Origin: an uncultured Alteromonadaceae bacterium | GTDB taxonomy: Bacteria > Pseudomonadota > Gammaproteobacteria > Enterobacterales > Alteromonadaceae | Assembly (NCBI GenBank): GCA_913056495.1 | Contig: CAJXMO010000016.1 | Span: forward strand, 1-64,000 | Reading direction: 5' to 3' | Length of the DNA: 64,000 nt | In this document: positions 45,451 to 54,809 of the stretch, one piece after another | How positions within the stretch are numbered: position 1 is the stretch's first letter | Layout of the letters: each line of letters begins with the position of its first letter | The notes under the pieces: model-generated | Told to the model about the DNA's origin: nothing | The model's database searches: none | Seen by the model: the letters and a program-made list of their open reading frames with translations, nothing else | Translations under genes and position numbers: made by a program

Positions 45451-45702
45451 ATGAAAAAGACAATAGCTTCAAATGAATACAAAGCTTTGGTTGATTGGCT
45501 GATTAAAGCGCGCCAATCTAAGGGCTATACCATGCGTGATTTAGCGGTCAAATTAGACCGCCCGCATAGCTATGTCGGAAAAATAGAACAACTAGAGCGC
45601 CGTCTAGATGTCATCGAGTTTGTTGAATATTGCAACGCTTTAAAACTAGATCCTGTTGACGGCATTGCGTTAGTTAAGCAGTTCAAACCTCGAAAAATTT
45701 AG
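45451..45702 (+). CDS. XRE-family helix-turn-helix regulator
   Basis: 83 residues. HTH in KARQSKGYTMRDLAVKLDRPHSYVGKIEQLERRL, then a short helical tail. Divergent from the envelope cluster and convergent with the integrase (15-nt gap). It could control either or both; an inverted repeat lies just upstream. Confidence 0.88.
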   Translation: MKKTIASNEYKALVDWLIKARQSKGYTMRDLAVKLDRPHSYVGKIEQLERRLDVIEFVEYCNALKLDPVDGIALVKQFKPRKI

Positions 45703-45717
45703 AGGTAACAATTTTAT

Positions 45718-47001
45718 CTAAATACAACCACGTACTTTATATTCACGTTCCCACTGTTCAAATCGTTTAGCTAGTCGTTCATGTGTTTTCTTCAGTCGTG
45801 CTTTGGACATACGGCCTTTAACAGCCTCTTTTTCGAACTTAACACCTGACAGCTCTTCTTCAAACATTTGAGGTACAACATGGCTATAGTGTTGTTCAAT
45901 CATGGCAACACTGGTGCCGCATTGGCGAGCCAGTATGTCCAGTCGAATTTCACGTTTTAATAACTGCCAAGTAATGTAGGAATGGCGCAATGAATACAAG
46001 GTTCTCGGCCCGTCTTTCGAGTCTTTTAAATCACAATCTATAAGGGCTTTAGAAAAAACATTAGATAACTCTTTTGTTTCGTCTCCGTTTTCTAAAACCA
46101 GCAATTTATCTTTGGGACGACGGTTCGGAAACCGATTTCTCAAATTTTCTAATGCATAGATAATGTCGTCATTGCAGACCACTGTACGAGTGCCAGTGTG
46201 TTTAGTTGTTTTACCTTTGGTAACTTTAATTCGAAATCTAACTTGGTGATCTTGCCGTACCATTTCAATGTCACCCCATGTAAGGTTTTCCAGCTCAGTA
46301 CCCGGTCTGATACCCGTATTAATAGCTATATCCATATAATCTAGTAACAGACCTCTAATCTGGCGTGTGACCTTTTTGCGACTTGAATCTATTGATGACT
46401 CAATTTGTGAGTAAATAGTATCGTATTCATCTTCAGTAAAAGAAGCTCTGCGTTGCCCCGAGCCGCCATCGTTTGAAAGAGTAGGAACTTGAGCTGCAAT
46501 CATCCATTTGTTTTCGATAGCTTCTTTAAAAACCAATTGTAAGGCTGCGTTGTGGGTTAGAATCGTTGATTTTGCTAAGACTAGACCTTTATTATGTTGT
46601 CGTCGCCAAACTTCAAATTCACTTATTTTAGATTGGTCGATTGCAGTAATATAGGTCCGGTCAAAAAATGGGATATGATATTTTTTAAGAGCACCAATGT
46701 AATCTTTATAGATAACCTTACCAGTATTCATATCAAGTTGATGCCGTAGCTTTTCAATCGTTTTGTTTGCTATATCTTTGAACCGCTTGCTTCTAACCGG
46801 TGGTTGGTGTTCATATTTAATCTTGTGTTCTAAATAAATCATGTTGGCCTTAGCAATGGCCTCATCTTTATCTGCTATCTTGGTTGATTTGCTGTACCAT
46901 TTACCATGTAAAACAAATCGGCAATACCATTTTTTACTGTTATCTTGCAGGTATATGTATAATTGGTCTTTAATGTCGTGACGAGCTATTTGTGTGGCCA
47001 T
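45718..47001 (-). CDS. attR-proximal tyrosine integrase
   Basis: 427-residue phage-type integrase. N-terminal arm-binding domain (about 20-65, WYCRFVLHGKWYSKST), core-binding domain 70-185, catalytic domain with Arg232 (TGIRPGTEL), R339/H340 in YSLRHSY (Tyr in place of the first His, common in this group), and nucleophile Tyr372 in QHYSH. It starts 100 nt from the attR core and is the likely enzyme that inserted the element in tRNA-Leu. Confidence 0.95.
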   Translation of the reverse strand: MATQIARHDIKDQLYIYLQDNSKKWYCRFVLHGKWYSKSTKIADKDEAIAKANMIYLEHKIKYEHQPPVRSKRFKDIANKTIEKLRHQLDMNTGKVIYKDYIGALKKYHIPFFDRTYITAIDQSKISEFEVWRRQHNKGLVLAKSTILTHNAALQLVFKEAIENKWMIAAQVPTLSNDGGSGQRRASFTEDEYDTIYSQIESSIDSSRKKVTRQIRGLLLDYMDIAINTGIRPGTELENLTWGDIEMVRQDHQVRFRIKVTKGKTTKHTGTRTVVCNDDIIYALENLRNRFPNRRPKDKLLVLENGDETKELSNVFSKALIDCDLKDSKDGPRTLYSLRHSYITWQLLKREIRLDILARQCGTSVAMIEQHYSHVVPQMFEEELSGVKFEKEAVKGRMSKARLKKTHERLAKRFEQWEREYKVRGCI

Positions 47002-47025
47002 ATTGAGCTAATTCCAAAATAATGG

Positions 47026-47045
47026 CTTGCAAAGAATTTGCAAAG
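47026..47045 (+). repeat. Right copy of the end repeat, possible integrase arm site
   Basis: CTTGCAAAGAATTTGCAAAG matches the left copy at 20835-20853 in the same orientation, with one extra A. It lies between the integrase start and attR. Confidence 0.55.
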
Positions 47046-47100
47046 TGTCTAGATTTGTTTTTAATGCATTGAAATATAATATAAAAAGTAGACGTCATCA

Positions 47101-47154
47101 ATTCAAAATCCGTTGCCTTCGGGCGTGGCGGTTCAAGTCCGCCCACTGGTACCA
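47101..47154 (+). tRNA. 3' half of the disrupted host tRNA-Leu (CAA); attR
   Basis: Starts with the core ATTCAAAA (47101-47108), continues TCCGTTGCCTTCGGGCGTGG, T arm GGTTCAAGTCC, and acceptor CACTGGT, A, CCA. The acceptor pairs GCCAGTG of the 5' half at 20718 and not the GCCGGTG of the element-borne tRNA, proving the two halves belong together. Confidence 0.92.
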
Positions 47155-47174
47155 TTTTTATTTGTTTTAAATCT

Positions 47175-47723
47175 TTATTCAGCTTCTTTAGAAACGACAA
47201 ACGCAGTTGAAAAATCTTTTATTTCTCTAATTTTTAATAAGGCTTCGTACGCTGATTCCTGAGTTAGGAATGGTCCGGATAAAATTTTCACAGAAAACTT
47301 ACGTTCGACTTTTAATTTGAAACTAAACTCTAATTGATAATCTTGGCCTATAAAATTTGCAAAATTAACGAGCCATGCAGCTTGCTTTTCATTGCTCTGG
47401 TGGCCAAGATCTACATAAACCAAGTCGGCAATCTCTTCGAGTTTAGCCTTTACTCTCACTCTTTGATCCGCATTTATTTTTTTGACAAAAGCAATAGCCT
47501 GGCTTCTATCCCGTGTCGGGTGAGAGATAATATCGAAAGTATTTTTGATTGACTGGTTGTGCTGCACTTGTGAATCTAAACCCAGCGCTTCAATATAGTG
47601 GCGGTAAGTGTTGATACACTTTTCTTTTAAACAGGCAGCAGCCTGAACATACCACACCTGATTGGCATAAGCGGGCGTTATAAATAATAAGATGCCTAAA
47701 ATACATACTACAAATTTTGGCAT
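47175..47723 (-). CDS. Putative periplasmic protein with SPOR-like features
   Basis: 182 residues. Signal peptide MPKFVVCILGILLFITPAYA, then VWYVQAAACLKEKCINTYRHY, two-fold related segments of alternating beta/alpha character, and FSVKILSGPFLTQESAYEALLKI, which looks SPOR-like. Core gene just right of the element and upstream-facing beside dnaB. Exact role unknown. Confidence 0.7.
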   Translation of the reverse strand: MPKFVVCILGILLFITPAYANQVWYVQAAACLKEKCINTYRHYIEALGLDSQVQHNQSIKNTFDIISHPTRDRSQAIAFVKKINADQRVRVKAKLEEIADLVYVDLGHQSNEKQAAWLVNFANFIGQDYQLEFSFKLKVERKFSVKILSGPFLTQESAYEALLKIREIKDFSTAFVVSKEAE

Positions 47724-47898
47724 TGAATGAGTGTCCTTAATTTTGTGAACTTGTATTATACCGGATAAGTGGTCTGGCTCAATTAATCTATATGAGCTTG
47801 TCTTTATATGGTGATATTTTTTGTGAAATCCGTCAATTTATGTAGGTGACACACTTGTGTAAAGATAAGTTGTGAAATAACTATAGCTTGCCGGATTA

Positions 47899-47933
47899 GC
47901 AGCCAGACGATATTAATAAAAGGGGCTGGCTGC
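47899..47933. terminator. Possible dnaB-side hairpin
   Basis: GCAGCCAG (47899-47906) pairs with CTGGCTGC (47926-47933) over a 19-nt loop. Lacks a T tract on the minus strand, so termination of dnaB by it is uncertain. Confidence 0.3.
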
Positions 47934-47958
47934 TTGTTATTTTAGTTAGTGTAACCTT

Positions 47959-49362
47959 CTAATATCCGTCGTAATTCATTTTTGCCAGGTTATCAAAGCG
48001 AGAAAACTGACCTAAGAAAGCCACATCGACATGACCAATAGGACCGTTCCTTTGCTTACCAATAATAATTTCTGCAACGCCTTTTCGTTCAGAGTCCGGA
48101 TAATAAACTTCGTCACGGTAGATAAACATAATTAAATCGGCATCCTGCTCAATCGAGCCTGATTCACGCAAATCTGAGTTGACCGGCCGCTTATCTGAAC
48201 GTTGCTCCAAACTACGGTTAAGCTGAGATAGGGCGACAACTGGTACGTTTAATTCTTTAGCAAGCGCTTTTAGTGAACGTGAAATCTCAGCGATTTCGAG
48301 TGTTCTGTTTTCAGACAAGCCCGGGACTTGCATTAACTGAAGGTAATCGACCATGATTAAACCAATACCGCCTGGGTGGTCACGCGCGACCCGACGAGCA
48401 CGTGAACGTACTTCAGTTGGCGTTAAGCCTGAGGAGTCGTCAATATAAATATTATTCTTTTCGGCTAACAGTGCCATAGTGGAAGAAATTCTGGCCCAGT
48501 CTTCATCTTCAAGCTGGCCGGTTCTGATTTTTGTCTGATTCACCCGGCTTAAAGAGGCAAGCATCCTCATCATAATTTGTTCTGAGGGCATTTCCAGACT
48601 GAATACCAATACCGCCTTATCAAATGACATAGCTGCGTTCTCACACAAATTCATTGCAAAGGTGGTTTTACCCATAGAAGGTCGAGCTGCGACTATGATT
48701 AAATCAGAGCCTTGTAAACCTGACGTCATATCATTCAGATCATTAAATCCTGTGGTCACGCCGGTTACACCTGAGGCACCATTTTTCATGGCATCTTCTA
48801 TGCGAGTTACTGTACTAGCCAGCACGGTTTTTAAACTTTGCGGCCCTTCGTTTGCATTGGTGCGCTGTTCAGCGATTTTAAAGACTTTGCTTTCAGCTAA
48901 ATCAAGCAGTTCGTTACTGCTGCGGCCCTGAGTATCGTAACCTGCCTCGGCAATTTCATTAGCAACGGCAATCATTTCCCGGATGACTGCACGTTCCCGC
49001 ACAATATCGGCATAAGCCGTAATGTTGGCCGCACTCGGTGTATTGTCTGCTATTTCCGCTAAATACGCGAAGCCACCCACATCTTCGAGAATTTTTTCTT
49101 GTTCGAGTGATTCTGATAATGTGATTAAATCTATTGGTTTACTTTGTTCAACCAATTTTGCCATATGTTCAAATATGGCTCGGTTTGCATAATGATAAAA
49201 GTCTTTGGCGACAACACGCTCAGCCACTCTGTCCCAAGCATCATTTTCTAATAATAAGCCGCCAATAACGGATTGTTCTGCTTCTTCGGAATGCGGCGCC
49301 GTTTTGATATCTTCAACCGACTGAGTCGGCTTTTTGGCTTGCCATGTTAAATTTTGTGCCAC
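47959..49362 (-). CDS. dnaB: Replicative DNA helicase DnaB
   Basis: 467-residue hexameric helicase of the replication fork. N-terminal primase-interaction domain (about 25-125: PHSEEAEQSVIGGLLLEN) and C-terminal RecA-like domain with Walker A ARPSMGKTTFAMN near residue 230, IMVDYLQLM (Walker B) and SQLNRSLEQR. Normal length, no intein. Core gene. Confidence 0.98.
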   Translation of the reverse strand: MAQNLTWQAKKPTQSVEDIKTAPHSEEAEQSVIGGLLLENDAWDRVAERVVAKDFYHYANRAIFEHMAKLVEQSKPIDLITLSESLEQEKILEDVGGFAYLAEIADNTPSAANITAYADIVRERAVIREMIAVANEIAEAGYDTQGRSSNELLDLAESKVFKIAEQRTNANEGPQSLKTVLASTVTRIEDAMKNGASGVTGVTTGFNDLNDMTSGLQGSDLIIVAARPSMGKTTFAMNLCENAAMSFDKAVLVFSLEMPSEQIMMRMLASLSRVNQTKIRTGQLEDEDWARISSTMALLAEKNNIYIDDSSGLTPTEVRSRARRVARDHPGGIGLIMVDYLQLMQVPGLSENRTLEIAEISRSLKALAKELNVPVVALSQLNRSLEQRSDKRPVNSDLRESGSIEQDADLIMFIYRDEVYYPDSERKGVAEIIIGKQRNGPIGHVDVAFLGQFSRFDNLAKMNYDGY

Positions 49363-49614
49363 CTAAGCTTCACCCTGCATAAATTTAAAAATTAGATTAT
49401 GCCACAATTGAATTTGCAATGAACTAAACGAACCATAATTTTGCGCGCAGAGTTTTGATTTTTTATTGTCCGCTTTTATTTACAAAGGTAGTAGGGGCTG
49501 CTCTGCCGGAATATTGCAAATCTGGCAATATCGGCGAACTCGACTATATTGATTTTAATAACTGAGCATAGTTTTCGGTTAGGTTTGCCTGTCTAATTAT
49601 ACTTGGAGGTTTAG

Positions 49615-49812
49615 ATGGATTTACATAAAGCCGTTTCTTTGGAGCCTAATATTTTATTGGGTATCGTAAATGATCAGCTAAGGCATGATTGCGAAGATTT
49701 ACATAGTTTAGCCTGTGTCATGGAAGTGGATGAGTATATGATTGAAGATAAACTGGCACGTATTGGTTATCACTATGAAGCCGAAATTAATCAATTTAGT
49801 CCGGACCTCTAG
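49615..49812 (+). CDS. DUF4250-like small protein
   Basis: 65 residues. NILLGIVNDQLRHDCEDLHSLACVMEVDEYMIEDKLARIGYHYEAEINQF resembles the DUF4250 family by memory; function unknown. A GGAGG-like site (ACTTGGAGG) precedes the ATG by 6-7 nt, supporting translation. Monocistronic, ending at a terminator. Confidence 0.75.
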   Translation: MDLHKAVSLEPNILLGIVNDQLRHDCEDLHSLACVMEVDEYMIEDKLARIGYHYEAEINQFSPDL

Positions 49813-49850
49813 TTAGGCTAGTTTAAATAATCCCCTCGAACATTCCCTTT

Positions 49851-49877
49851 AACGCTGCATTTTGTAGCGTTTTTTTT
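49851..49877 (+). terminator. Intrinsic terminator after the DUF4250-like gene
   Basis: AACGCT (49851-49856) and AGCGTT (49866-49871) form a stem with a 9-nt loop, followed by a T run to 49877. Confidence 0.85.
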
Positions 49878-49985
49878 AGATTTTTCAGATTTATTTGCTA
49901 AATATGCATTCAGCTTTGGACACAGAGCAAGGCTTTTAATATCATTCCCATTAATTTTTTAGTTTATTGAATTGGCTGTATTTGT

Positions 49986-51587
49986 ATGCAGATAGTTATT
50001 GCACAATGCAATTTTACTGTGGGCGCTATTGCTCAAAATTGTCGAACCATTATTGAAACGACGCAACAGGCTGAAAAAGGTGCTGTTGTTGTATTTCCTG
50101 AGTTAGCGGTGACCGGCTATCCGCCGGAAGATTTGTTATACAGACCTGACTTATATCAAAGGACAGAGCAGGCATTAGAGGCCATTGCTGAAGCATCCTT
50201 AGAGCATGTGATTGTAGTGGGTCATCCATGGAAAGAACAGGATTTGACTTATAATGCAGCCAGCGTGTTTTATCAGGGCGCCTTGCTGACTCGTTATTTC
50301 AAACAAGCCTTGCCTAACTATGGTGTATTTGACGAGCAAAGATACTTTAAAGAAGGCAGTGAATCAGCAATTTTTGAGTATCAGAATAAACGCATCGCTT
50401 TATTAATTTGCGAAGATTTATGGACCGACCAGCCGATTGCTAAGTTAGATGGACAAGCAGTTGATTTATTGTTGTCACTGAATGCCTCACCGTTTAATTG
50501 TGAAAAGCAAAGTGAACGCGAAGCTTTATTAAAAAAACGCTCTGAAAATCATAAGTTACCGATTGTTTATGTCAATCATGTTTGCGGTCAGGATGAACTT
50601 GTATTTGACGGCGGCTCATTTGCTGTAAATAGAAATTCTGAACTAGTGTGTCGTTTACCTGTGTATCAGGAAAAATGTCAGACAATCGAGTTTGATGCAG
50701 ATTTAATTTCCAGTGAAATAAATGAATTGCCGGATTCAGAAGAAGCCGAAATATATCAAGCTTTGGTGCTTGCAACGCGAGATTATGTATTTAAAAACGG
50801 GTTTAAAGGTGCGGTTTTAGGCTTATCCGGGGGGATTGACTCAGCGTTAACACTCGCAATTGCGGTTGATGCATTAGGCGCTGACAAAGTTCAGGCTGTG
50901 ATGATGCCATTTAAGTATACGGCGCAAATGAGTGTGGAAGATGCTAAAGAGCAAGCCGAAACTCTGGGGATTGAATTTGATATTGTATCGATCGAGCCAA
51001 TGTTTAACAGCTTTATGCAAGCGCTTGATCCTTTATTTAAAGACACTGAAGCGGATACGACTGAAGAGAATTTACAAGCACGCAGTCGAGGTGTAATCTT
51101 AATGGCGTTGTCTAATAAAAAACGTCGTTTAGTATTAACAACAGGTAATAAATCTGAGATGGCGGTAGGTTATTGTACTTTATACGGTGATATGGCTGGC
51201 GGATTTGCCCCTATTAAAGATGTGCCGAAAATACTGGCCTATCGTTTAGCTGAATACAGAAACTCGCTGTCGCCTGTGATACCGCAACGTGTTATCGACA
51301 GACCCCCGTCAGCAGAGCTTGCGCCGGATCAAGTTGATCAGGATAGTTTACCTGATTATGATGTGCTCGATGCAATACTCGAAGCATATGTAGAAAACGA
51401 TTTATCACTAACAGATATTGTTAGCTTAGGCTATGATGAATCTATAGTGAGAAAAGTATTGCGCCTGGTGGACATTAACGAATATAAACGCCGACAGTCT
51501 GCAATCGGCCCAAAAGTCACAGAGCGTAATTTTGGTAAAGACAGACGCTATCCAATTACTTCGGGATTCGGTAGAGAGCACAATTAA
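49986..51587 (+). CDS. nadE: Glutamine-dependent NAD+ synthase
   Basis: Converts deamido-NAD to NAD using glutamine. 533 residues: an N-terminal nitrilase-like glutaminase with Glu (FPELAVTGYPPEDL), Lys (YFKQALPNYG) and Cys (ALLICEDLW), and a C-terminal ATP-pyrophosphatase synthetase with LSGGIDSALTLAI near residue 280 and TTGNKSEMAVGYCTLYGDMAGG. Followed after 12 nt by glnB, a plausible operon linking NAD and nitrogen metabolism. Confidence 0.96.
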   Translation: MQIVIAQCNFTVGAIAQNCRTIIETTQQAEKGAVVVFPELAVTGYPPEDLLYRPDLYQRTEQALEAIAEASLEHVIVVGHPWKEQDLTYNAASVFYQGALLTRYFKQALPNYGVFDEQRYFKEGSESAIFEYQNKRIALLICEDLWTDQPIAKLDGQAVDLLLSLNASPFNCEKQSEREALLKKRSENHKLPIVYVNHVCGQDELVFDGGSFAVNRNSELVCRLPVYQEKCQTIEFDADLISSEINELPDSEEAEIYQALVLATRDYVFKNGFKGAVLGLSGGIDSALTLAIAVDALGADKVQAVMMPFKYTAQMSVEDAKEQAETLGIEFDIVSIEPMFNSFMQALDPLFKDTEADTTEENLQARSRGVILMALSNKKRRLVLTTGNKSEMAVGYCTLYGDMAGGFAPIKDVPKILAYRLAEYRNSLSPVIPQRVIDRPPSAELAPDQVDQDSLPDYDVLDAILEAYVENDLSLTDIVSLGYDESIVRKVLRLVDINEYKRRQSAIGPKVTERNFGKDRRYPITSGFGREHN

Positions 51588-51938
<351 letters not shown>

Positions 51939-51968
51939 TTAAAACTAAACGCAGACCTTTAGAAACAG

Positions 51969-51990
51969 GGCTGGTTGTCATCAACCAGCC
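51969..51990 (+). terminator. Hairpin after glnB
   Basis: GGCTGGTTG, TCAT loop, CAACCAGCC: a perfect 9-bp stem about 30 nt after glnB, followed by only a modest T-rich stretch. May be a partial terminator before the rhodanese gene. Confidence 0.5.
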
Positions 51991-52021
51991 TGGTTAGATT
52001 TTGATTATTTTCAGGTAGATA

Positions 52022-52405
52022 ATGATTATGTCAAATCAGCACAGTACTGCGTTTTTAGCTTTGGTTGAGCAAGCGCGCCAAAATATAAAAGAAATCGATA
52101 TAGAAACTATGCTGGCAATGAAATCTGCTGGTGAACCGTTTGTTTTAGTTGATGTTCGTGAACAGGATGAATGGGCACTCGGACATTTGCCTGAAGCCGT
52201 CTACATGGGTAAGGGTGTGATAGAAAGAGACATTCAGGCCATTTATCCGGATATGCAAACTCAACTGGTTCTATATTGTGGTGGCGGATTTCGCTCTGCA
52301 CTGGCTGCTGAAAACTTGGTTAAAATGGGTTACAAAAATGTGATTAATATGGATGGTGGTTATCGTCGCTGGGAAGCATTAGGGTATCCGGTCGTAAAAA
52401 GTTAA
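52022..52405 (+). CDS. Rhodanese-domain protein
   Basis: 127 residues with a single rhodanese fold. The substrate loop YCGGGFRSA contains the catalytic Cys near residue 89. VDVREQDEWALGHLPEA matches the N-terminal CH2A region. A sulfurtransferase or thiosulfate-handling role is expected; the physiological partner is unknown. An AGG precedes the ATG at 52022; an ATG at 52028 is also possible. Confidence 0.9.
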   Translation: MIMSNQHSTAFLALVEQARQNIKEIDIETMLAMKSAGEPFVLVDVREQDEWALGHLPEAVYMGKGVIERDIQAIYPDMQTQLVLYCGGGFRSALAAENLVKMGYKNVINMDGGYRRWEALGYPVVKS

Positions 52406-52444
52406 TTTGTCTTATATTTCACATCTGCTATTAAGTTAGCCTAA

Positions 52445-52476
52445 TAAAAAAGGATAAGCCCAGCTTATCCTTTTTT
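52445..52476. terminator. Bidirectional intrinsic terminator
   Basis: AAAAAGGATAAGC, CCA loop, GCTTATCCTTTTTT, placed between the rhodanese gene and the convergent GH97 gene. Confidence 0.9.
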
Positions 52477-52511
52477 GTTTTTAGCCTGATATTGTAATCC
52501 AAGTTTTTACG

Positions 52512-54449
52512 TTAAAGTTTGATTACAAAACCATCATTAGCTTTTAGCGGAATACGGGTGTTTTCCGTTAACTCAATAGGTGCCTTAATTAAATGAGCCT
52601 GGCCCTGTCCTGAAGCTATAATTTCTGCATTTTTATGACTAAAGCGAGATAAATCCAGATTCAGCTCTTTGGCCTCATTTTCGCCATTTATCCCTGCAAT
52701 ATACCAGTTATCACCGGCTCGTCTTGCAAATACCGCCAGTTTACCCGGGTAACCATCGATAAAGATGGATTCATCCCAGCTTGCCGGGATCTCCTGTAAT
52801 AAATGTTTAGCGTAATAAGGCACATTCTTTATGCCATCAGGCGTTTCAACTAAGTGCTGAATGCCGGATACAAATAAAATGCTTTGCGCCAACTGAAGCC
52901 CGTTTGTTGTTTTACGCTTGATATCATTATCCAGTAATGGGTTTAACCGGGTTGGCGTATAATCCATAGGATCAAACAAATTACGGGTAAATGGCAATAC
53001 TGTACTATGGCTGGCTGCTAAGTCAGCCGTTTTTTGGAAAAAGGTTACCATTTCAAAACCATGTACAGCTTCGACTGTCATCAGGTTAGGGTAAGTTCTG
53101 TGTAAACCCCTGGGCAAAGTCGCGCCATGAAAATTAACCAATAATTCTGCATCAGCAGCATCCTGTAGAATTTCATGGTAGTAGGCAATCATCGACTGAC
53201 CATCACCGGCAAAAAAGTCAATTTTGACCCCTTTGATACCCATTTCTTTAAGTTTGGCAAATTCAGCTTGACGGGCTTCTGACGTCAGCAACTGACTTTT
53301 AGGTGTGTAAGGCGTTTCATTCCAGTCACCGGAAGAGTTATACCAAGCGAGTAAACCTATGCCTTTAGAATTAGCATAACTGGCCAGTTCAGCCATTTTT
53401 TCATAACCAATCCGGCTATCCCAATTCACATCTACTAGCGTATATTGCCATTGCATATCGGCTGCATGGTCAATAAATGATTTTTGAACCTCGTACGTTA
53501 TTGAATCATCTTTCAACATGCCCCAGCTCCAGGATGAAATGCCTGGTTGGATATAATCCGTATTGGCCATTTTACTCGGCTCGGCTAAATCTGTGCCCAG
53601 TGTTGATTCAGAGATAGTTTTTAAATCGCCAATTGCCAGAATCCGCCAAGGCGTTGAGTAGGGTAGGCTACCATGGCCCATTAAAGCGCCATTTGTTTTG
53701 ACTTCTGCAGCCATTGGCTTATCAATTTCATAAGCACCGTCAGGTGACTCTGGTGCAAGCCGTGCTGCGTTATTGTATGGTCCTATACCTGCTTCAGTAA
53801 TGGCAACCCAAGTATCGCTGTTTTCATGCTTTACATTAAATAATGCCGGAAAAACCCAGCCAGCTTTGGTTGGAGATGCAGTGTCCACCGCAGTTTCAAG
53901 TAAATAATGTTCTTCGTAACTTGGGTTTGTATTTGCCCAGCCTGTTTGTGCTTCAGCGACGGGTTGGATCCAGGCTTTGGTATCCATACTAAAATCAAAC
54001 TCTGTAATTTCATCGAGCAAAGTGACTTGTTCAGAGGCCGGTCCCTGAGCTGTGTATCTGAATGCTACCCCGTCATCTGATACTCTGAAGGTAATATCGA
54101 GCTTTTGCTTATCAGCGTTTTCCACCGTGACAGTTTGTTCGTTTGCTGTATAGCGGATGTTTTTAACTTTTCCGGATGACAGTTGATATTCATCATTTAT
54201 GGTTGTTACTTCGGATTGCGTAAGCAATTCTAAGTTTTTATCAAAGCTTCTGTCTTCGAAAATCAAACCCAAATCAGAATTTTCAATCACCTGTTTTCCA
54301 CTACGATACACACTATAAACCAATTGGTTATCTTCATAACCCAGCTTAACCTGAATATCTTTATTTGGACTTGTAATCGGCGTAAATGAAGTTTGCCCAC
54401 ATCCCGATAAAATAGATGTGACAGCTATAGTTAGTGCTAACTTTTTCAT
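52512..54449 (-). CDS. GH97 family glycosidase lipoprotein, retaining type
   Basis: 645 residues. Lipoprotein signal with lipobox LSGC (Cys17). GH97 N-terminal beta-sandwich, then the TIM barrel. Catalytic nucleophile Asp411 in GVKIDFFAGDG, as in retaining GH97 enzymes such as BtGH97b (alpha-galactosidase), and a conserved Glu in TVEAVHGFE. Inverting SusB-type enzymes use a different acid. In arabinan context it may be an alpha-galactosidase or beta-L-arabinopyranosidase. Last gene of the minus-strand locus. Confidence 0.9.
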   Translation of the reverse strand: MKKLALTIAVTSILSGCGQTSFTPITSPNKDIQVKLGYEDNQLVYSVYRSGKQVIENSDLGLIFEDRSFDKNLELLTQSEVTTINDEYQLSSGKVKNIRYTANEQTVTVENADKQKLDITFRVSDDGVAFRYTAQGPASEQVTLLDEITEFDFSMDTKAWIQPVAEAQTGWANTNPSYEEHYLLETAVDTASPTKAGWVFPALFNVKHENSDTWVAITEAGIGPYNNAARLAPESPDGAYEIDKPMAAEVKTNGALMGHGSLPYSTPWRILAIGDLKTISESTLGTDLAEPSKMANTDYIQPGISSWSWGMLKDDSITYEVQKSFIDHAADMQWQYTLVDVNWDSRIGYEKMAELASYANSKGIGLLAWYNSSGDWNETPYTPKSQLLTSEARQAEFAKLKEMGIKGVKIDFFAGDGQSMIAYYHEILQDAADAELLVNFHGATLPRGLHRTYPNLMTVEAVHGFEMVTFFQKTADLAASHSTVLPFTRNLFDPMDYTPTRLNPLLDNDIKRKTTNGLQLAQSILFVSGIQHLVETPDGIKNVPYYAKHLLQEIPASWDESIFIDGYPGKLAVFARRAGDNWYIAGINGENEAKELNLDLSRFSHKNAEIIASGQGQAHLIKAPIELTENTRIPLKANDGFVIKL

Positions 54450-54493
54450 GGTTAATCCTTTACTAGATCAATTTTAAAGTTTTGAATTTGGTG

Positions 54494-54763
54494 CTAGAGC
54501 GTGTTGACGTTTGGTGTACAAATTTTGTTCTAACTAAACGTGTTTTACTCGCGACGCGAGATATGTAGCATAGTTATTCTATGTCAATATCGAGCAACAA
54601 AGAGAAAAATACGTTTAGAACGAACCTGAAAGGCAGCGTTTGTTTAGCATTTCTTCTGCCTTGTAGCTCCTTTATGTAGCTCACTATACGTCAATCGCTA
54701 TGCCTTGGATAAATACCAAACAAACGGCTGCAATATTGTACTCAAAAGTTCAACACGCTCTAG
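54494..54763. mobile_element. 270-bp MITE-like element
   Basis: Terminal inverted repeats CTAGAGCGTGTTGA (54494-54507) and TCAACACGCTCTAG (54750-54763) match perfectly over 14 bp. The next 20 bases of each end are about three-quarters similar. The interior has CATAG/CTATG and TCGCG/CGCGA hairpins and no coding potential. It separates the GH97 and aldose epimerase genes. Parent transposase not seen here. Confidence 0.7.
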
Positions 54764-54768
54764 GAAGG

Positions 54769-54790
54769 ACAGCCGGACAAAGCCGGCTGT
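54769..54790 (-). terminator. Hairpin downstream of the aldose epimerase
   Basis: ACAGCCGG and CCGGCTGT form an 8-bp GC-rich stem over a 6-nt loop, 20 nt after the epimerase stop codon. No long T tract on the minus strand, so strength is uncertain. Confidence 0.5.
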
Positions 54791-54809
54791 AAAGCAGATA
54801 TAATGTGTT

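Larger units (their letters stand above)
20757..47100. mobile_element. Integrated element in tRNA-Leu (CAA), about 26.35 kb
   Basis: Bounded by the 8-bp direct repeat ATTCAAAA at 20749-20756 and 47101-47108, inside the anticodon loop of a split tRNA-Leu gene. A tyrosine integrase begins 100 nt from the right end. Paired repeats TTGCAAAGA(A)TTTGCAAAG lie near both ends (20835-20853, 47026-47045). The element carries a full tRNA-Leu(CAA), a second recombinase, a replication-like region and varied cargo (SOS genes, potassium module, R-M, envelope cluster). No conjugation genes are seen, so transfer would need help or another route. Confidence 0.88.

Noticed and set aside
20757..47100. Prophage
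   Set aside because: No capsid, terminase, portal or tail genes were recognised; the content is that of an integrative island.
46970..47200. Open frame of 76 codons over attR on the minus strand
   Set aside because: It is the reverse complement of the tRNA-Leu 3' half and produces the well-known artefact peptide GGLEPPRPKATDFE.
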